Positions 35,701-44,389 of a stretch of 57,854 nucleotides of DNA are shown piece after piece (within the stretch, counting starts at the first letter, position 1; each line of letters opens with the position of its first letter). Source of the DNA: Azoarcus sp. Aa7 (GTDB lineage: Bacteria; Pseudomonadota; Gammaproteobacteria; Burkholderiales; Rhodocyclaceae); the NCBI RefSeq assembly GCF_014822185.1, contig NZ_QVLR01000023.1, forward strand, positions 1 through 57,854, read 5' to 3'. Made by a program: the position numbers and the translations under genes. A model generated the notes under the pieces. It made no database searches. It was not told where the DNA came from and saw only the letters and a list, made by a program, of their open reading frames with translations.

Positions 35701-36398
35701 GGCGGGCGCGGCGCGTCCCGCAGCGCGGCAACCGCCGCGAGGAAGCGCGTATGCACGGCCGCGCGGCCGCTGCCCGCGAGGGCCTCCCCGACGTCCGCCA
35801 GCAGCGCGCGCCACAGCGCCGGCTGCCAGGCTTGTGCGGCCGGCAAGGGCTCGCGAGCGCTGCGCGCCGTGAGCAGCACGTCCTCGCCCGCGGCCCAGGC
35901 CGCGAGCCAGTCGGCGCGGTACATCTGGTACTGGTCGAAGAGGTCGGCGAGGCGCTCGGCGAGCTGGTGGCGCTTCCTCAGGTCCTCGTCGTCCGCCAGG
36001 AAGCGTGCGAGCGGCGCGAACTCGTCGCGCGCGAGCAAGGCGGGCAACAGTCGCATCAGCCGCCAGACAAGTAAGGGTTTGTCGAAGGGCGACACCTCCG
36101 GCACCGCCTCGCGTCCCAGCACCGCGCGGTAGGCCTGCCACACGAAGCGCGAGGGCAGGAAGGCGTCCAGCGCAGCGGCGATGCCGCAGCCGCCTGCCGT
36201 CTCGTCCGCCGCGAGCGCCATCTTCAGCCACTGCGCGATACCGTTGCTCTGCACGAGGATCAGCTCGTTTTCCAGCGGCGCCAGCGGATGGCGCTTCATC
36301 CACGCGACCAGCACGTCGCGCAGCGCCTCCGGATGGTTGCCGTGGATCACCATCAGCCCGCCCGCCAGATCGTCCGCCCGTTCGACTTCACGCTCCAT
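32787..36398 (-). CDS. recC: Exodeoxyribonuclease V gamma subunit
   Basis: The 1203-aa protein is the inactivated helicase-like subunit that recognises Chi in RecBCD. Family features include the start MVIHGNHPEALRDVL at residues 16-30, LILVQSNGIAQWLKMALA, FGISSLPAQTLEVLAAIAQW, and LLGMNDGDYPRTRVPMDFDLM. The ATG at 36398 is used here; the ATG at 36353 would give a start closer to E. coli RecC. A 27-bp unit is repeated in tandem at 33781-33834, duplicating the nine residues APLDESEPL in a linker. It is the first gene of recCBD. Confidence 0.95.
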   Translation of the reverse strand: MEREVERADDLAGGLMVIHGNHPEALRDVLVAWMKRHPLAPLENELILVQSNGIAQWLKMALAADETAGGCGIAAALDAFLPSRFVWQAYRAVLGREAVPEVSPFDKPLLVWRLMRLLPALLARDEFAPLARFLADDEDLRKRHQLAERLADLFDQYQMYRADWLAAWAAGEDVLLTARSAREPLPAAQAWQPALWRALLADVGEALAGSGRAAVHTRFLAAVAALRDAPRPPALPRRVMVFGISSLPAQTLEVLAAIAQWSQVLLCVHNPCEHYWADIVADKDLLRATASRHARRAGMPAVLAEEVLHLHAHPLLAAWGKQGRDFIGLLDEHDAGEARDRYKARFAEVGTRIDLFAPHGEDCLLHQLQDDIRDLRPLAETRARWPAVDPACDASIRFHVAHGPQREVEILHDQLLAAFNADVSLRPRDVIVMVPDIDAYAPHVQAVFGLLDAEDPRFIPFTVADQGLRHHDPLLNAVEKLLGLPQSRVAVSDVLDLLEVPALRARFGIAEDDLPLLHRWVRGANIRWGLHAEQRASLGLPDGAEQNSWLFGLRRMLLGYAVGGAGASTGGADEAWQGIEPYDEIGGLDAGLVGPLATLLERLDAAWRGLRETASVAAWCVRLRGLLADFFDPADASGAYTLQRLEAALQAWQDACAAAGLAEALPLSVVREHWLGQMDDSGLSQRFFAGAVTFATLMPMRAIPFRHVCLLGMNDGDYPRTRVPMDFDLMGRDYRPGDRSRREDDRYLFLEALLSARERLHVSWVGRSIHDNTARPPSVLVGQLRDHLAAGWRLAGQDGEDDGERLLAALTVEHRLQPFSPDYFPAAGTVTPLFTYAREWHEGRDGFAADAAVPAPLAPLDESEPLAPLDESEPLTLRELADFLKEPAKVFLRRRLGVYFELPDPASEDHEPFALDALQNWQLQDELIAAQLDALGRGDAREAALERALARIERRGELAPGRFAALMQAQLAEPMEDLFERYAKALADWPEAVEPDEDVAFEHEVGTARLVVADRLGGLRRNAEGARGRLVLERGSVIEVGKYRRDKLLGHWIAHAAGHLGGVPLTSRIVSKAGDAPINPLAPEAAQEYFRRLLVAWHEGLTRPLPLAVKTAFAWIGKGGRPDTPLDSDAGREARIAFDGDGFKRQGERAYSAYLARTWADFDALWAGGEFARLADRLLRPLYDTVGASKGGKADAAAQGSDA
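33781..33834. repeat. 27-bp tandem duplication inside recC
   Basis: Two identical 27-bp copies (33781-33807 and 33808-33834) encode a repeated nine-residue segment, APLDESEPL. The frame is kept. This looks like a replication-slippage duplication in a surface linker. Confidence 0.9.
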
Positions 36399-36605
36399 GC
36401 CTGCCCGTATCTCCCCTCACCCTTGCCGCGCCGAATGCCTGCGCGGCGAACAATATCGCCCGCATGCGACAGAACGCGTCGCATCCCTTCGCCGCGGCCG
36501 CGCGCAGCCGGCTACAGTAGCATGCACCCCGCGCCCGTCGACGAGCGCCTGAAACATTGCCCTGCGAAACTCCGTGCTGCACGCGTGACCACACGAGGCA
36601 ACACG

Positions 36606-37562
36606 ATGATCTCCGCTTCAAGACTTCTCTCCCGCCCCTTCCCCAACCCCTTCCCGCCAACGCGGACGACCGCGTGGTGGAGCGGCATTCTCGCGATAGC
36701 GACACTGACGCTCGCCCTGCAGGCGGACGGCGGAGTGCTCGACCGCGCCTTCGCCGCGACCGTCTCCGCGCTGCAGCCCGCCCGCGCCGAAGGCGCGCCC
36801 GCCACGCTGTCCGGCTACCACGTGAGCGTCGAGGGCCACGCCGTCGCGGGGGTCGGACGCAACCTGTCGGGCCTCGCATGGGACGCCCGGCGCGGCCACC
36901 TGTGGGCCGTCGTCAATGAACCGCCGCAACTGCTCGCGCTGGACACCGACGGCGACGTGCTCGCGCGCCATCGGCTCGACGGCTTCAACGACGTCGAAGG
37001 CGTCGCGGTGCTGGGCGACGGCCGGCTGCTGCTCGCCGAGGAGCGCCGCCAGACCTTCGTCGTCGCGCCCATACCGGCCGCGCCGGATGCCGTCCTGTCG
37101 CGCGCCGGACTGCCCGCGCTCACACTCGCGCTGGGTGCGGGCGACAACGCCGGCTTCGAGGGCCTCGCCTACGACGAGGCCGGCGACCGCCTGTTCGTCG
37201 TCAAGGAGCACTCGCCGCGCAAGCTCTACGAGATCCGCGGCCTGCGCGCGAGCCTCGCCGGCCGCCTCGACGTCGAGGTGATCGACCGCGAGGACTGGAT
37301 CCGCGACAAGCTCGTCGCGCGCGATTTCTCGTCGGTCGAGTTCGACCCGCGCACCGGCCACCTGCTCCTGCTCAGCGACGGCTCGAAGCTCGCGCTCGAG
37401 CTCGACGCCGACGGCCGCTACGTCGGCTACCAGGGCTTCGCTGCCGGATTCGCCGGCCTCGCCGCCAGCGTCCCGCAGGCCGAAGGGCTCACGCTCGACG
37501 AGCGCGGCAACCTGTATGTCGTCAGCGAACCCGACCTCTTCTACGCCTTCCGACCCGAGTAA
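36606..37562 (+). CDS. Exported SdiA-regulated (YjiK-type) beta-propeller protein
   Basis: The 318-aa protein has an N-terminal membrane anchor or signal segment (WWSGILAIATLTLALQA) and a six-bladed propeller matching the SdiA-regulated domain: VGRNLSGLAWDARRGHLWAVVNEPPQLLALDTDG, FNDVEGVAVLGDGRLLLAEERRQTFVV, AGFEGLAYDEAGDRLFVVKE and EGLTLDERGNLYVVSEPDLFYAF. The family's biochemical role is unknown. GAGG precedes the ATG at 36606; the open frame upstream overlaps recC on the other strand and is not believable as coding. It stands alone between recC (divergent) and the RTX genes. Confidence 0.9.
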   Translation: MISASRLLSRPFPNPFPPTRTTAWWSGILAIATLTLALQADGGVLDRAFAATVSALQPARAEGAPATLSGYHVSVEGHAVAGVGRNLSGLAWDARRGHLWAVVNEPPQLLALDTDGDVLARHRLDGFNDVEGVAVLGDGRLLLAEERRQTFVVAPIPAAPDAVLSRAGLPALTLALGAGDNAGFEGLAYDEAGDRLFVVKEHSPRKLYEIRGLRASLAGRLDVEVIDREDWIRDKLVARDFSSVEFDPRTGHLLLLSDGSKLALELDADGRYVGYQGFAAGFAGLAASVPQAEGLTLDERGNLYVVSEPDLFYAFRPE

Positions 37563-37593
37563 GCGGGGCATTTTCCTCATCCCCGCCGCGAAT

Positions 37594-37607
37594 TTGCGCC
37601 AGATCAA
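37594..37607. promoter_or_regulatory. Weak FNR/ANR-like box upstream of RTX gene 1
   Basis: TTGCG-CCAG-ATCAA matches one half of the FNR consensus (TTGAT-N4-ATCAA) and partly the other. An AT-rich stretch with GCAAATTAGGATTTGC (37621-37636, inverted repeat) and TATACT follows, likely the promoter area of the RTX gene. Evidence for oxygen control is thin. Confidence 0.25.
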
Positions 37608-37668
37608 ACTTACCCTCTTTGCAAATTAGGATTTGCTTACGCAGCCTATACTTGAATGGATTATTGAC

Positions 37669-37736
37669 CCGGTCATCAGCGACATCCGTTCGCCCTGAGC
37701 CTGTCGAAGGGCTGTGACGCGGTTAATGACCGGCTT
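37669..37736. repeat. Intergenic palindromic element with GCCCTGAGCCTGTCGAAGG core
   Basis: Outer arms CCGGTCAT and ATGACCGG enclose the sequence TTCGCCCTGAGCCTGTCGAAGG, a short repeat seen between genes in many proteobacteria. A degenerate relative, CTTCGACAGGCTCGGGCCGAAC, is at about 19867-19888. It lies about 30 bp before RTX gene 1. Confidence 0.6.
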
Positions 37737-37766
37737 CCGGCAAGCCAATGCGCAAGGGGAAGGAAA

Positions 37767-39353
37767 ATGACGAAATTCGTCGACGTACATAGCACCGCGG
37801 CGGTGCTCGATCCCGGCTTCACGTTTTCCGCATACACAGCGGAGATGAACGAGGCGGCGAACTCGATCGACCAGGCGGCCACCACCATGCAGTTCGCGGA
37901 TCCGAGTTCCATGTCGCCCCCGGGCGTCGGAACCATGCAGATGGGTTGGTCTGACGGCACGCAACTGCAGATCGGCATCAGCGCGATCGGCACCAGCTCG
38001 TTCACGATGAACGGCATGCGGCTCGAAGCGGCGGATGGCGCGTATTTCGCGCTGCAGGGCGGGGGCCGCATCGGCCTCGATTCGAACGGCGACCTCAGCG
38101 CGTCGAGCCTCCGGCTGACGCGCATGACCTTCGGCAGCGACCAGGCCGGCCAGATCCTGAACGGCTCCGGGCGCATGAATCTCGAAGCGGGCACGATGTC
38201 CGGCCGGGTCACGTCCATGACTTTCAGCTGGCTCGACGACAATCTCGCCACGCCGGCCCTCGAATGGCACTACGTCACGCTCAAGGGCAGCGTCAGCGTG
38301 CGCGGCGACGCCTTCTCGTCCGACTTCGGCACGTTGACCGGCCGGGTCAGCGGCTTCGAATGGGGCACGATGACGACCGACGCCGACGGCAACCCGCTCG
38401 GCTTCACGCCGACCACGACCTTCAGCGGCTTGAGGATGGACGCGGCCGGCACGCTCGCCGGGCTCGAATCCGGCGGCTTCGATTCCCTGATGACCGGCCT
38501 GTACGCCGGCAGCGACGTAATCGACGGCACCGCGGACGCTGACTTCCTCGAATCCTCGACCGGCAACGACAAGGTCTTCGGCGAAGGGGGCAACGACCAC
38601 ATCGACGGCGGCGCGGGCAACGACCAGCTCTTCGGCGGCGACGGCGACGACCACATCATCGGCGGCGCGGGCAACGACCGGATCGTCGACGAGGCCGGCA
38701 ACAACACCGTGATCGACACCGAAGGCAACGCGCGCGTCACCACCGGCGCCGGCCACGACGACATCACCACCGGTGCGGGCAACGACCGGATCCTCGCGGG
38801 CGAGGGCGACAACGACGTCGAATCCGGCGCAGGCAACGACAACATCGCAAGCGGCGCGGGCGCGGACGTCATCCTGGCGGGCAGCGGCAACGACAAGGTC
38901 GTCGCCGGCGACGGCGCCAACTGGGTCGAAGGCGGTGCAGGCAACGACGTGCTGCGCACCGGCGCGGGCACCGACGTGATCTACGGTGGCGACGGGGCCG
39001 ACAAGATCAACGGCGGCGCAGGCAGCGACGTCTTCGTGTTCGACAACCTCGCCGTCGGCGGGAAGGACGTCATCAACGACTTCAATGTGGCCGAGGACTT
39101 CTTCGCTTTCGACACGACCGTGTTCACGTCGCTCGCCGGCGGCATCACGGCAGAAAACGTGGTTGTCGGCGACCGCGCGAGTGCTGTCCAGACAGATGAC
39201 TTCCTGATCTTCGACACCCGTGGCGGCAAGCTGTATTACGACGCGGACGGCAGCGACACTGCCTTCGCTGCGGTGCAGATCGCGGTCGTGAAGGGTTCCG
39301 TGAGCACTGCAGTCAGCGGCAACTTCATCGACGAGGCGACCTTGTTCGTCTGA
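37767..39353 (+). CDS. RTX calcium-binding exported protein 1
   Basis: The 528-aa protein has no Sec signal. An N-terminal beta-rich domain (about 1-245) is followed by tandem RTX nonapeptides (GGAGNDQLFGGDGDDHI and similar, about 255-425). A C-terminal region has conserved VFDNLAVGGKDVINDF and FIDEATLFV, a typical type I secretion signal ending in hydrophobic residues. Calcium folds such repeats outside the cell. It is paralogous to the next gene along its whole length. No protease (HExxH) or lipase motif is visible in the N-terminal domain; an adhesin or S-layer-like function is possible. The cognate transporter genes are directly downstream. Confidence 0.93.
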   Translation: MTKFVDVHSTAAVLDPGFTFSAYTAEMNEAANSIDQAATTMQFADPSSMSPPGVGTMQMGWSDGTQLQIGISAIGTSSFTMNGMRLEAADGAYFALQGGGRIGLDSNGDLSASSLRLTRMTFGSDQAGQILNGSGRMNLEAGTMSGRVTSMTFSWLDDNLATPALEWHYVTLKGSVSVRGDAFSSDFGTLTGRVSGFEWGTMTTDADGNPLGFTPTTTFSGLRMDAAGTLAGLESGGFDSLMTGLYAGSDVIDGTADADFLESSTGNDKVFGEGGNDHIDGGAGNDQLFGGDGDDHIIGGAGNDRIVDEAGNNTVIDTEGNARVTTGAGHDDITTGAGNDRILAGEGDNDVESGAGNDNIASGAGADVILAGSGNDKVVAGDGANWVEGGAGNDVLRTGAGTDVIYGGDGADKINGGAGSDVFVFDNLAVGGKDVINDFNVAEDFFAFDTTVFTSLAGGITAENVVVGDRASAVQTDDFLIFDTRGGKLYYDADGSDTAFAAVQIAVVKGSVSTAVSGNFIDEATLFV

Positions 39354-39378
39354 TCCGGCCTCATCCCGGCCATTGCGG

Positions 39379-39402
39379 AAGGGCTGCCTGCGGGCAGCCC
39401 TT
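39379..39402 (+). terminator. Terminator after RTX gene 1
   Basis: AAGGGCTGCC, a 4-base loop and GGCAGCCCTT form a 10-bp stem 26 bp after the stop. Only a weak T run follows (GCCGTTT), so some readthrough is likely. Confidence 0.7.
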
Positions 39403-39485
39403 GCCGTTTACCCGCAGGCCTGAGCACCGTTCGCTGGCGGGACGAAAAAATGCAGTATCCGGATCGTTTATCTCCATTTGATTTG

Positions 39486-39492
39486 TATAAAA
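39486..39492 (+). promoter_or_regulatory. Possible -10 element upstream of RTX gene 2
   Basis: TATAAAA lies in the AT-rich stretch GATTTGTATAAAATTG, 39 bp before the ATG at 39531. It stands out from the GC-rich surroundings, but no good -35 element is seen at 17 bp. Confidence 0.35.
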
Positions 39493-39530
39493 TTGTTACC
39501 GCTCAGCATTCCCCGACAGGACAGGAAACC

Positions 39531-41102
39531 ATGGCAACTTTCAGCAGCATCAGCGACACCTCGGCAACGATCACTGCCGGCTTCAACTATGCGAGCTACA
39601 CCGCCGAACTGGTCGACGCCGCCTGGTCGGTCGGGGGCGCGATCTCGACCGTCTTCTATTACTACCCCGACAACTGGGCGTTTCCGGCCACCAATTCGTG
39701 GGGGACGTGGTGGGACGGCACCGAGCTGTACGCCACCCTGTCCTCGTGGAGCTCCACGTCGGCCACCGTCACCGACTTCGACCTGTACGCCCCGGACGGG
39801 GCGTGGCTGAGCGGCTCGGGCAGCGCCAAGGTCCAGTACGACGCCTACGGCGAGATCACCGATCTCACCGGCGTCTCGCTCAAGTCGCTGTCGATGGGCA
39901 ACGACGCGGTCTCCACCATCCTCACCGGATCGCTGAAATTCAATACCGACAGCGGCGCGGTGTCCGGCAAGCTGAGCGCGCTCACGATGGGCTGGCAGGA
40001 CGACGACCCGAACACCGTCGGGGTCGAGTGGAGCTACGTCACGCTCAAGGGCAGCGTCAGCATCGGCGGCGACGTCCTTGGCGGCACGCCGTCGCTGACG
40101 GGCAAGATCACCGGCGTCGAATGGGGAACGGTGGTCGCGAACGGAGCGCTCACCTGGATACCTGCAGGCACCGCCAGCGGCCTGAAACTCGACGCTTCCA
40201 GCGCGAGCGCCGCACTCGCGGGCAGCGGCTTCGAAGGCCTGTCCGCCGGGCTGTACTCCGGCAACGACACCATCACCGGCACCGCGGGCAACGACTTCCT
40301 CGACGCCTTCACCGGCAACGACAAGGTCAACGGCGGCGACGGCCACGACGAAATCTACGGCGGCGCCGGCAACGACCAGCTCGCGGGCGGTACCGGCGAC
40401 GACTACCTCAACGGCGGCGCCGGCAACGACAAGATCAGCGACGACTCCGGCAACAACTTCATCGTCGACGTTGAAGGCAATGCCCAGATCACCCTGGGCG
40501 CCGGCAGCGACGACGTGTACACCGGTGCAGGCAATGACAAGATCACCGCCGGCGACGGCGTGAACTGGATCGAATCCGGTGCCGGCAACGACAACATCAC
40601 GTCAGGCGCGAACGCGGACTTCATCTTCGCGGGCAGCGGCAACGACAAGGTCGTCGCGGGCGAAGGCGACAACTGGGTCGAAGGCGGCGCGGGCAACGAC
40701 GTGCTGCGCACCGGCGCGGGCGCCGATGTGATCTACGGCGGCGAAGGCGCCGACAAGATCGACGGCGGCGCCGGCAGCGACGTCTTCGTGTTCGACAACC
40801 TCGCCGTCGGCGGCAAGGACGTCATCAACGACTTCAACGCAGCCGAGGACTTCTTCGCCTTCGACACCAGCGTCTTCACGCTGCTCGCCGGCGGCATCGC
40901 TGCGGAAAACGTGGTTGTCGGAGCGAAGGCGGTGGCCCTGGAAACAGACGATTACCTCATCTTCGACACCCAGGGCGGCAAGCTGTATTACGATGCGGAC
41001 GGCAGCAACCCCGGGGCCGCGGTGCAGATCGCGGTCGTGAAGGGCTCGCTCACCGGCCTGGACGCCGACAACTTCATCGACGAAGCGGTGCTGTTCGTCT
41101 GA
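39531..41102 (+). CDS. RTX calcium-binding exported protein 2
   Basis: The 523-aa paralogue of the preceding protein starts at ATG 39531 (AGGA upstream); the longer open frame before it is the promoter region. The N-terminal domain differs from protein 1 in detail (FNYASYTAELVDAAWSVG) but shares YVTLKGSVS and VEWG landmarks. The RTX block (about 245-415) and the C-terminal secretion region (VFDNLAVGGKDVINDFNAAEDFFAFDT) are nearly the same in both. Stronger conservation at the C-terminus suggests recent duplication or gene conversion and a shared transporter. Confidence 0.93.
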   Translation: MATFSSISDTSATITAGFNYASYTAELVDAAWSVGGAISTVFYYYPDNWAFPATNSWGTWWDGTELYATLSSWSSTSATVTDFDLYAPDGAWLSGSGSAKVQYDAYGEITDLTGVSLKSLSMGNDAVSTILTGSLKFNTDSGAVSGKLSALTMGWQDDDPNTVGVEWSYVTLKGSVSIGGDVLGGTPSLTGKITGVEWGTVVANGALTWIPAGTASGLKLDASSASAALAGSGFEGLSAGLYSGNDTITGTAGNDFLDAFTGNDKVNGGDGHDEIYGGAGNDQLAGGTGDDYLNGGAGNDKISDDSGNNFIVDVEGNAQITLGAGSDDVYTGAGNDKITAGDGVNWIESGAGNDNITSGANADFIFAGSGNDKVVAGEGDNWVEGGAGNDVLRTGAGADVIYGGEGADKIDGGAGSDVFVFDNLAVGGKDVINDFNAAEDFFAFDTSVFTLLAGGIAAENVVVGAKAVALETDDYLIFDTQGGKLYYDADGSNPGAAVQIAVVKGSLTGLDADNFIDEAVLFV

Positions 41103-41126
41103 TCCGGTTTCATCCCGGCAATCGCG

Positions 41127-41153
41127 AAAGGCTGCCCCAAGGCAGCCTTTTTT
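41127..41153 (+). terminator. Strong intrinsic terminator after RTX gene 2
   Basis: AAAGGCTGCC, loop CCAA and GGCAGCCTTT are followed by more T residues. It lies directly before the transporter gene, so transporter expression would depend on readthrough. This resembles the attenuating hairpin between toxin and transporter genes in other RTX operons. Confidence 0.92.
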
Positions 41154-41161
41154 ATGCCAAT

Positions 41162-42919
41162 ATGCTCAATTCGCCGCACCGGCTTCAAGCCGCCAGTCCC
41201 GTGATGTCAGAAACCCGGCAGTTCATCTCCACCTTCCGCTCGATCTTCCTGAACGCGGGCGTGTTCAGCCTCGCGATCAACATCGCGCTGCTCGCCCCCT
41301 CGCTCTACATGCTGCAGGTGTTCGATCGCGTGCTCGCCAGCCGCAGCGACGAAACCCTGCTGATGCTGAGCCTCGCGACCGCCGGCGCACTGCTGATGGC
41401 GCTCGCCCTCGACTACCTGCGCGGCCTGCTGCTGCAGCGCGCCGGCGCGCTGCTCGACCGTACCCTCGGCCGCCGCGTGCTCGTCGCGCTGATCCGCAAC
41501 GCCTCGAACATCCAGCGCCGCGAGAACCTGCACGGCCTGCGCGACGTCGCGACGCTGCGCGGCTTCCTCACCGGCAGCGGCGTCATCTCGCTGTTCGACG
41601 CACCGTGGGGCGTGATCTTCGTCGTCCTGATCTTCCTGTTCCACCCGCTGATGGGCATCGTCGCAGTCGGCGGCATGCTCGCGCTGCTCGTGCTGGCCCT
41701 GGTCAACGAGCGCATGAACCGCAAGAAGGTCGAAGCGGTGCAGGACCGCGCGCGCCGCGCCGGCCAGTACATCGACAAGGGCATGGCCAACGCCGACGTG
41801 CTCAACTCCATGGGCATGACCGTGCCCTTCGTCGAACGCTGGCACGCGCTCAACGACGAAGTGATCGCCAGTTCGCTCGCCACCAGCCGCATCATGAGCG
41901 GCGTCACGAGCCTGTCGCGCTTCGTGCGCCAGTTCATCCAGGTCGCCGTGATGGGCACCGGCGCGTGGCTCGTGATCGACCAGCACGTCACCGCCGGCAT
42001 CATGATCGCCGCGACCATCCTGCTCGGCCGCGCGCTCGCCCCGGTCGAGAGCGTCATCGGCAACTGGAACAACTTCGTGCTCGCACGCGCCGCGTGGGCA
42101 CGCATGAAACCCTTCCTCGACGAGGACGACACCGCGGCGCCGACCAGCCTGCCCGAACCGCGCGGCGAACTGTCGGTCGAGGCCGTCACCCTTGCCGGCC
42201 GCACGGCGATGCAGACCATCCTGCGCCAGGTGAGCTTCCAGCTCCCCGCCGGCCAGTCGCTCGCGATCGTGGGCCCCAGCGCCTCGGGCAAATCCAGCCT
42301 CGCGCGCCTGCTCGCCGGCGTGTGGGCGCCGACCCACGGCACCGTGCGCGTCGACGGTGCGGACGTGCGCCAGCTCGTCGCCAGCGGCCACGGCCGCCAC
42401 ATCGGCTACCTGCCGCAGGACGTCGAGCTCTTCCCCGGCACCATCGCCGAGAACATCGCCCGCCTCGGCACCGTCGACGCCGAGCGCGTCATCGCCGCCG
42501 CCCAACGCGCGCAGGTGCACGAGCTGATCCTGCGCCTGCCCGAGGGCTACGACACCCGCATCGGCCAGATCGACTACATCCTGTCCGGCGGCCAGATGCA
42601 GCGCATCGGTCTCGCGCGTGCGCTGTACGACGATCCCGCGCTCGTGATCCTCGACGAACCCAACGCCAACCTCGACGCCGAAGGCGAGGCCAGCCTCGTG
42701 CGCTGCATCCGCCAGATCACGCACGACGGCGTGACGGTCGTGATGGTCACGCACAAGCCCAGCCTGCTCGACTGCATCGACCGCGTGCTGGTGCTGCGCG
42801 AAGGCCGCGTCGAAGGCTACGGGCCGCGCGAGGAACTGCTCGCGCGCATCGCGCCGCAGCGCGTTGCGCCTGTCGCCCCCGTGGCCCCGGTGGGCCCCAG
42901 CCGCGCGCAGGAGGCATGA
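41162..42919 (+). CDS. Type I secretion ABC permease/ATPase (PrtD/LapB-like)
   Basis: The 585-aa half transporter has a six-helix ABC membrane domain (about 25-320) and an ATPase domain with Walker A GPSASGKSS, signature LSGGQMQRIGLARAL and Walker B LVILDEPNANLD. There is no N-terminal peptidase-like domain, as in PrtD-type exporters of RTX proteins. The start at 41162 follows the terminator directly and has no clear ribosome site; ATG 41204 is an equally good choice. The stop overlaps the run of ATG codons at the start of the fusion protein gene. The outer-membrane TolC-like partner is not encoded here. Confidence 0.93.
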   Translation: MLNSPHRLQAASPVMSETRQFISTFRSIFLNAGVFSLAINIALLAPSLYMLQVFDRVLASRSDETLLMLSLATAGALLMALALDYLRGLLLQRAGALLDRTLGRRVLVALIRNASNIQRRENLHGLRDVATLRGFLTGSGVISLFDAPWGVIFVVLIFLFHPLMGIVAVGGMLALLVLALVNERMNRKKVEAVQDRARRAGQYIDKGMANADVLNSMGMTVPFVERWHALNDEVIASSLATSRIMSGVTSLSRFVRQFIQVAVMGTGAWLVIDQHVTAGIMIAATILLGRALAPVESVIGNWNNFVLARAAWARMKPFLDEDDTAAPTSLPEPRGELSVEAVTLAGRTAMQTILRQVSFQLPAGQSLAIVGPSASGKSSLARLLAGVWAPTHGTVRVDGADVRQLVASGHGRHIGYLPQDVELFPGTIAENIARLGTVDAERVIAAAQRAQVHELILRLPEGYDTRIGQIDYILSGGQMQRIGLARALYDDPALVILDEPNANLDAEGEASLVRCIRQITHDGVTVVMVTHKPSLLDCIDRVLVLREGRVEGYGPREELLARIAPQRVAPVAPVAPVGPSRAQEA

Positions 42920-42921
42920 TG

Positions 42922-44199
42922 ATGATCGACCAGACGAAACGCCTCATCCGCGTCGGCCAGCTCATCATCGCGATCGCGTTCGTGGGCCTGGGCATCTGGC
43001 TCGCGCTCGCGCCGCTGCAGGGCGCCGTCATCATGTTGGCGCAGGCCAAGGTCGACGCCAACCGCAAGGCCGTGCAGCACAACGAAGGCGGCATCGTGAA
43101 CGAGATCCTCGTGCGCGACGGCGACATCGTCACCGAAGGCCAGCCGCTGATCGTGCTGCGCGACGCGCAGGCCGAGGCGCTGTACTCGGTCACGCACACC
43201 GCGCTCGACGCCGAACTCGCCCGCCATGCCCGCCTCGAAGCGGAAATGACCGGCAGCACGCCGAAATTCCCGCAGGCCCTGCTGCAGCGCAAGGACGAAC
43301 CTGTCGCCGCCGAGATGATGCGCCGCGAGCAGGCCCTCTTCGAAGAGCGCCGGCGTGCGCTCGCCGCGCAGATCGCACTGCTGGAGAACCAGGCGAAGAG
43401 CGTCGGCGACGAGGTCGAGGCGCTCAAGGCGCAGATGGCAGCCGAGCGCATGGGCGCCGCCGCCGCCGAGGAGGAGATGGCCAGCCTCGCGTCGCTGAAG
43501 GACCAGAAGTTCGTCGCCAACACCCGCCTGCTGACGCAGAAGCGCGTGATCTCGGACTACCGCTCGCGCGAGGAAGAGCGCCGCTCCGAAATCGCCCACG
43601 CGCAGAGCCAGCGCGAGGAGTTGCGCCTGCGGGCGGTGACGCTGCGCAGCGATCTCGTGCGCCAGGCCGCCGAGGAGGCGAAGGCCAGCACCACGCGCAT
43701 CATGGAACTGCAGGACCGCCTGCGCCCCGCCTCCGACCTGCTGCAGCGCCTGACCATCCGCGCCCCGGTCGCCGGCCGCGTGCTGAACCTCGCCGTGCAT
43801 ACCGCCGGCGGCACCATCGCGCCGCGCGCGACGCTGATGGAGATCGTGCCCGACACCGGCCCGCTCGTGCTCGAAGGCCGCGTGCATGTCGACTCGATCA
43901 AGGAGCTGCACGTCGGCCAGGCCGCCGACATCCGCCTCACCGCGCTGCCGCAGCGCACGACGCCGCTGCTTCCCGGCAAGGTCAGCTACATCTCGCCCGA
44001 CGCGCTGACGGTCGAGGACGGGGCAACCTTCTACCTCGTGCAGCTCGTCCCCGACAGTGCAGAGGCCCGATCGCCGCTCGCCGAGCTGCAGCCCGGCATG
44101 GCCGCGGAGGTGTTCATCCGCACCAAGCCGCGCACGGCGCTCGAGTACCTGCTCGAGCCTGTCACCGACACGATGATGCGCGCCTTCCGCGAGCGCTGA
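42922..44199 (+). CDS. Type I secretion membrane fusion protein (HlyD family)
   Basis: The protein of about 425 aa has one N-terminal transmembrane helix (about 10-32), a lipoyl-like segment (KAVQHNEGGIVNEILVRDGDIVTEGQPLI), a long periplasmic coiled coil (about 95-265) and the second lipoyl/beta-barrel part (LTIRAPVAGRVLNLAVHTAGGTI). It bridges the ABC protein and an outer-membrane channel. Three consecutive ATG codons (42916, 42919, 42922) occur; AGGAGG at 42909-42914 best fits the third. Confidence 0.93.
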   Translation: MIDQTKRLIRVGQLIIAIAFVGLGIWLALAPLQGAVIMLAQAKVDANRKAVQHNEGGIVNEILVRDGDIVTEGQPLIVLRDAQAEALYSVTHTALDAELARHARLEAEMTGSTPKFPQALLQRKDEPVAAEMMRREQALFEERRRALAAQIALLENQAKSVGDEVEALKAQMAAERMGAAAAEEEMASLASLKDQKFVANTRLLTQKRVISDYRSREEERRSEIAHAQSQREELRLRAVTLRSDLVRQAAEEAKASTTRIMELQDRLRPASDLLQRLTIRAPVAGRVLNLAVHTAGGTIAPRATLMEIVPDTGPLVLEGRVHVDSIKELHVGQAADIRLTALPQRTTPLLPGKVSYISPDALTVEDGATFYLVQLVPDSAEARSPLAELQPGMAAEVFIRTKPRTALEYLLEPVTDTMMRAFRER

Positions 44200-44208
44200 G
44201 GCTCCACG

Positions 44209-44332
44209 GTCACCCCCCTCCCTTTCAAGGGGGCGGAGGCGGGGTTTCGCGGAGCACCGCTCTGCGCCGCCGCAGCGGCGGAGCGAAGCGAAGACTCCCG
44301 GGCTGGGGTGGGGATGGGTTACGCGGACGTCG
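44209..44332. repeat. GC-rich intergenic repeat-like segment
   Basis: The gap after the fusion protein gene holds CCCTCCCTTTCAAGGGGGCGG, a CGCCGCCGCAGCGGCGGAGC palindrome and CTGGGGTGGGGATGGGT. These motifs are common in dispersed intergenic repeats of proteobacteria. It has no coding potential and may also serve as terminator. Confidence 0.45.
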
Positions 44333-44389
44333 CCGAAACCGCTCCCGCCCCGCCGGGAACGAAGCCCTCCCGATCGCCTCCAACGCCGC

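Noticed and set aside
37621-37652. Canonical sigma70 promoter before RTX gene 1
   Set aside because: TATACT is a fair -10, but no -35 element lies at 16-18 bp; only a general AT-rich promoter area can be claimed.
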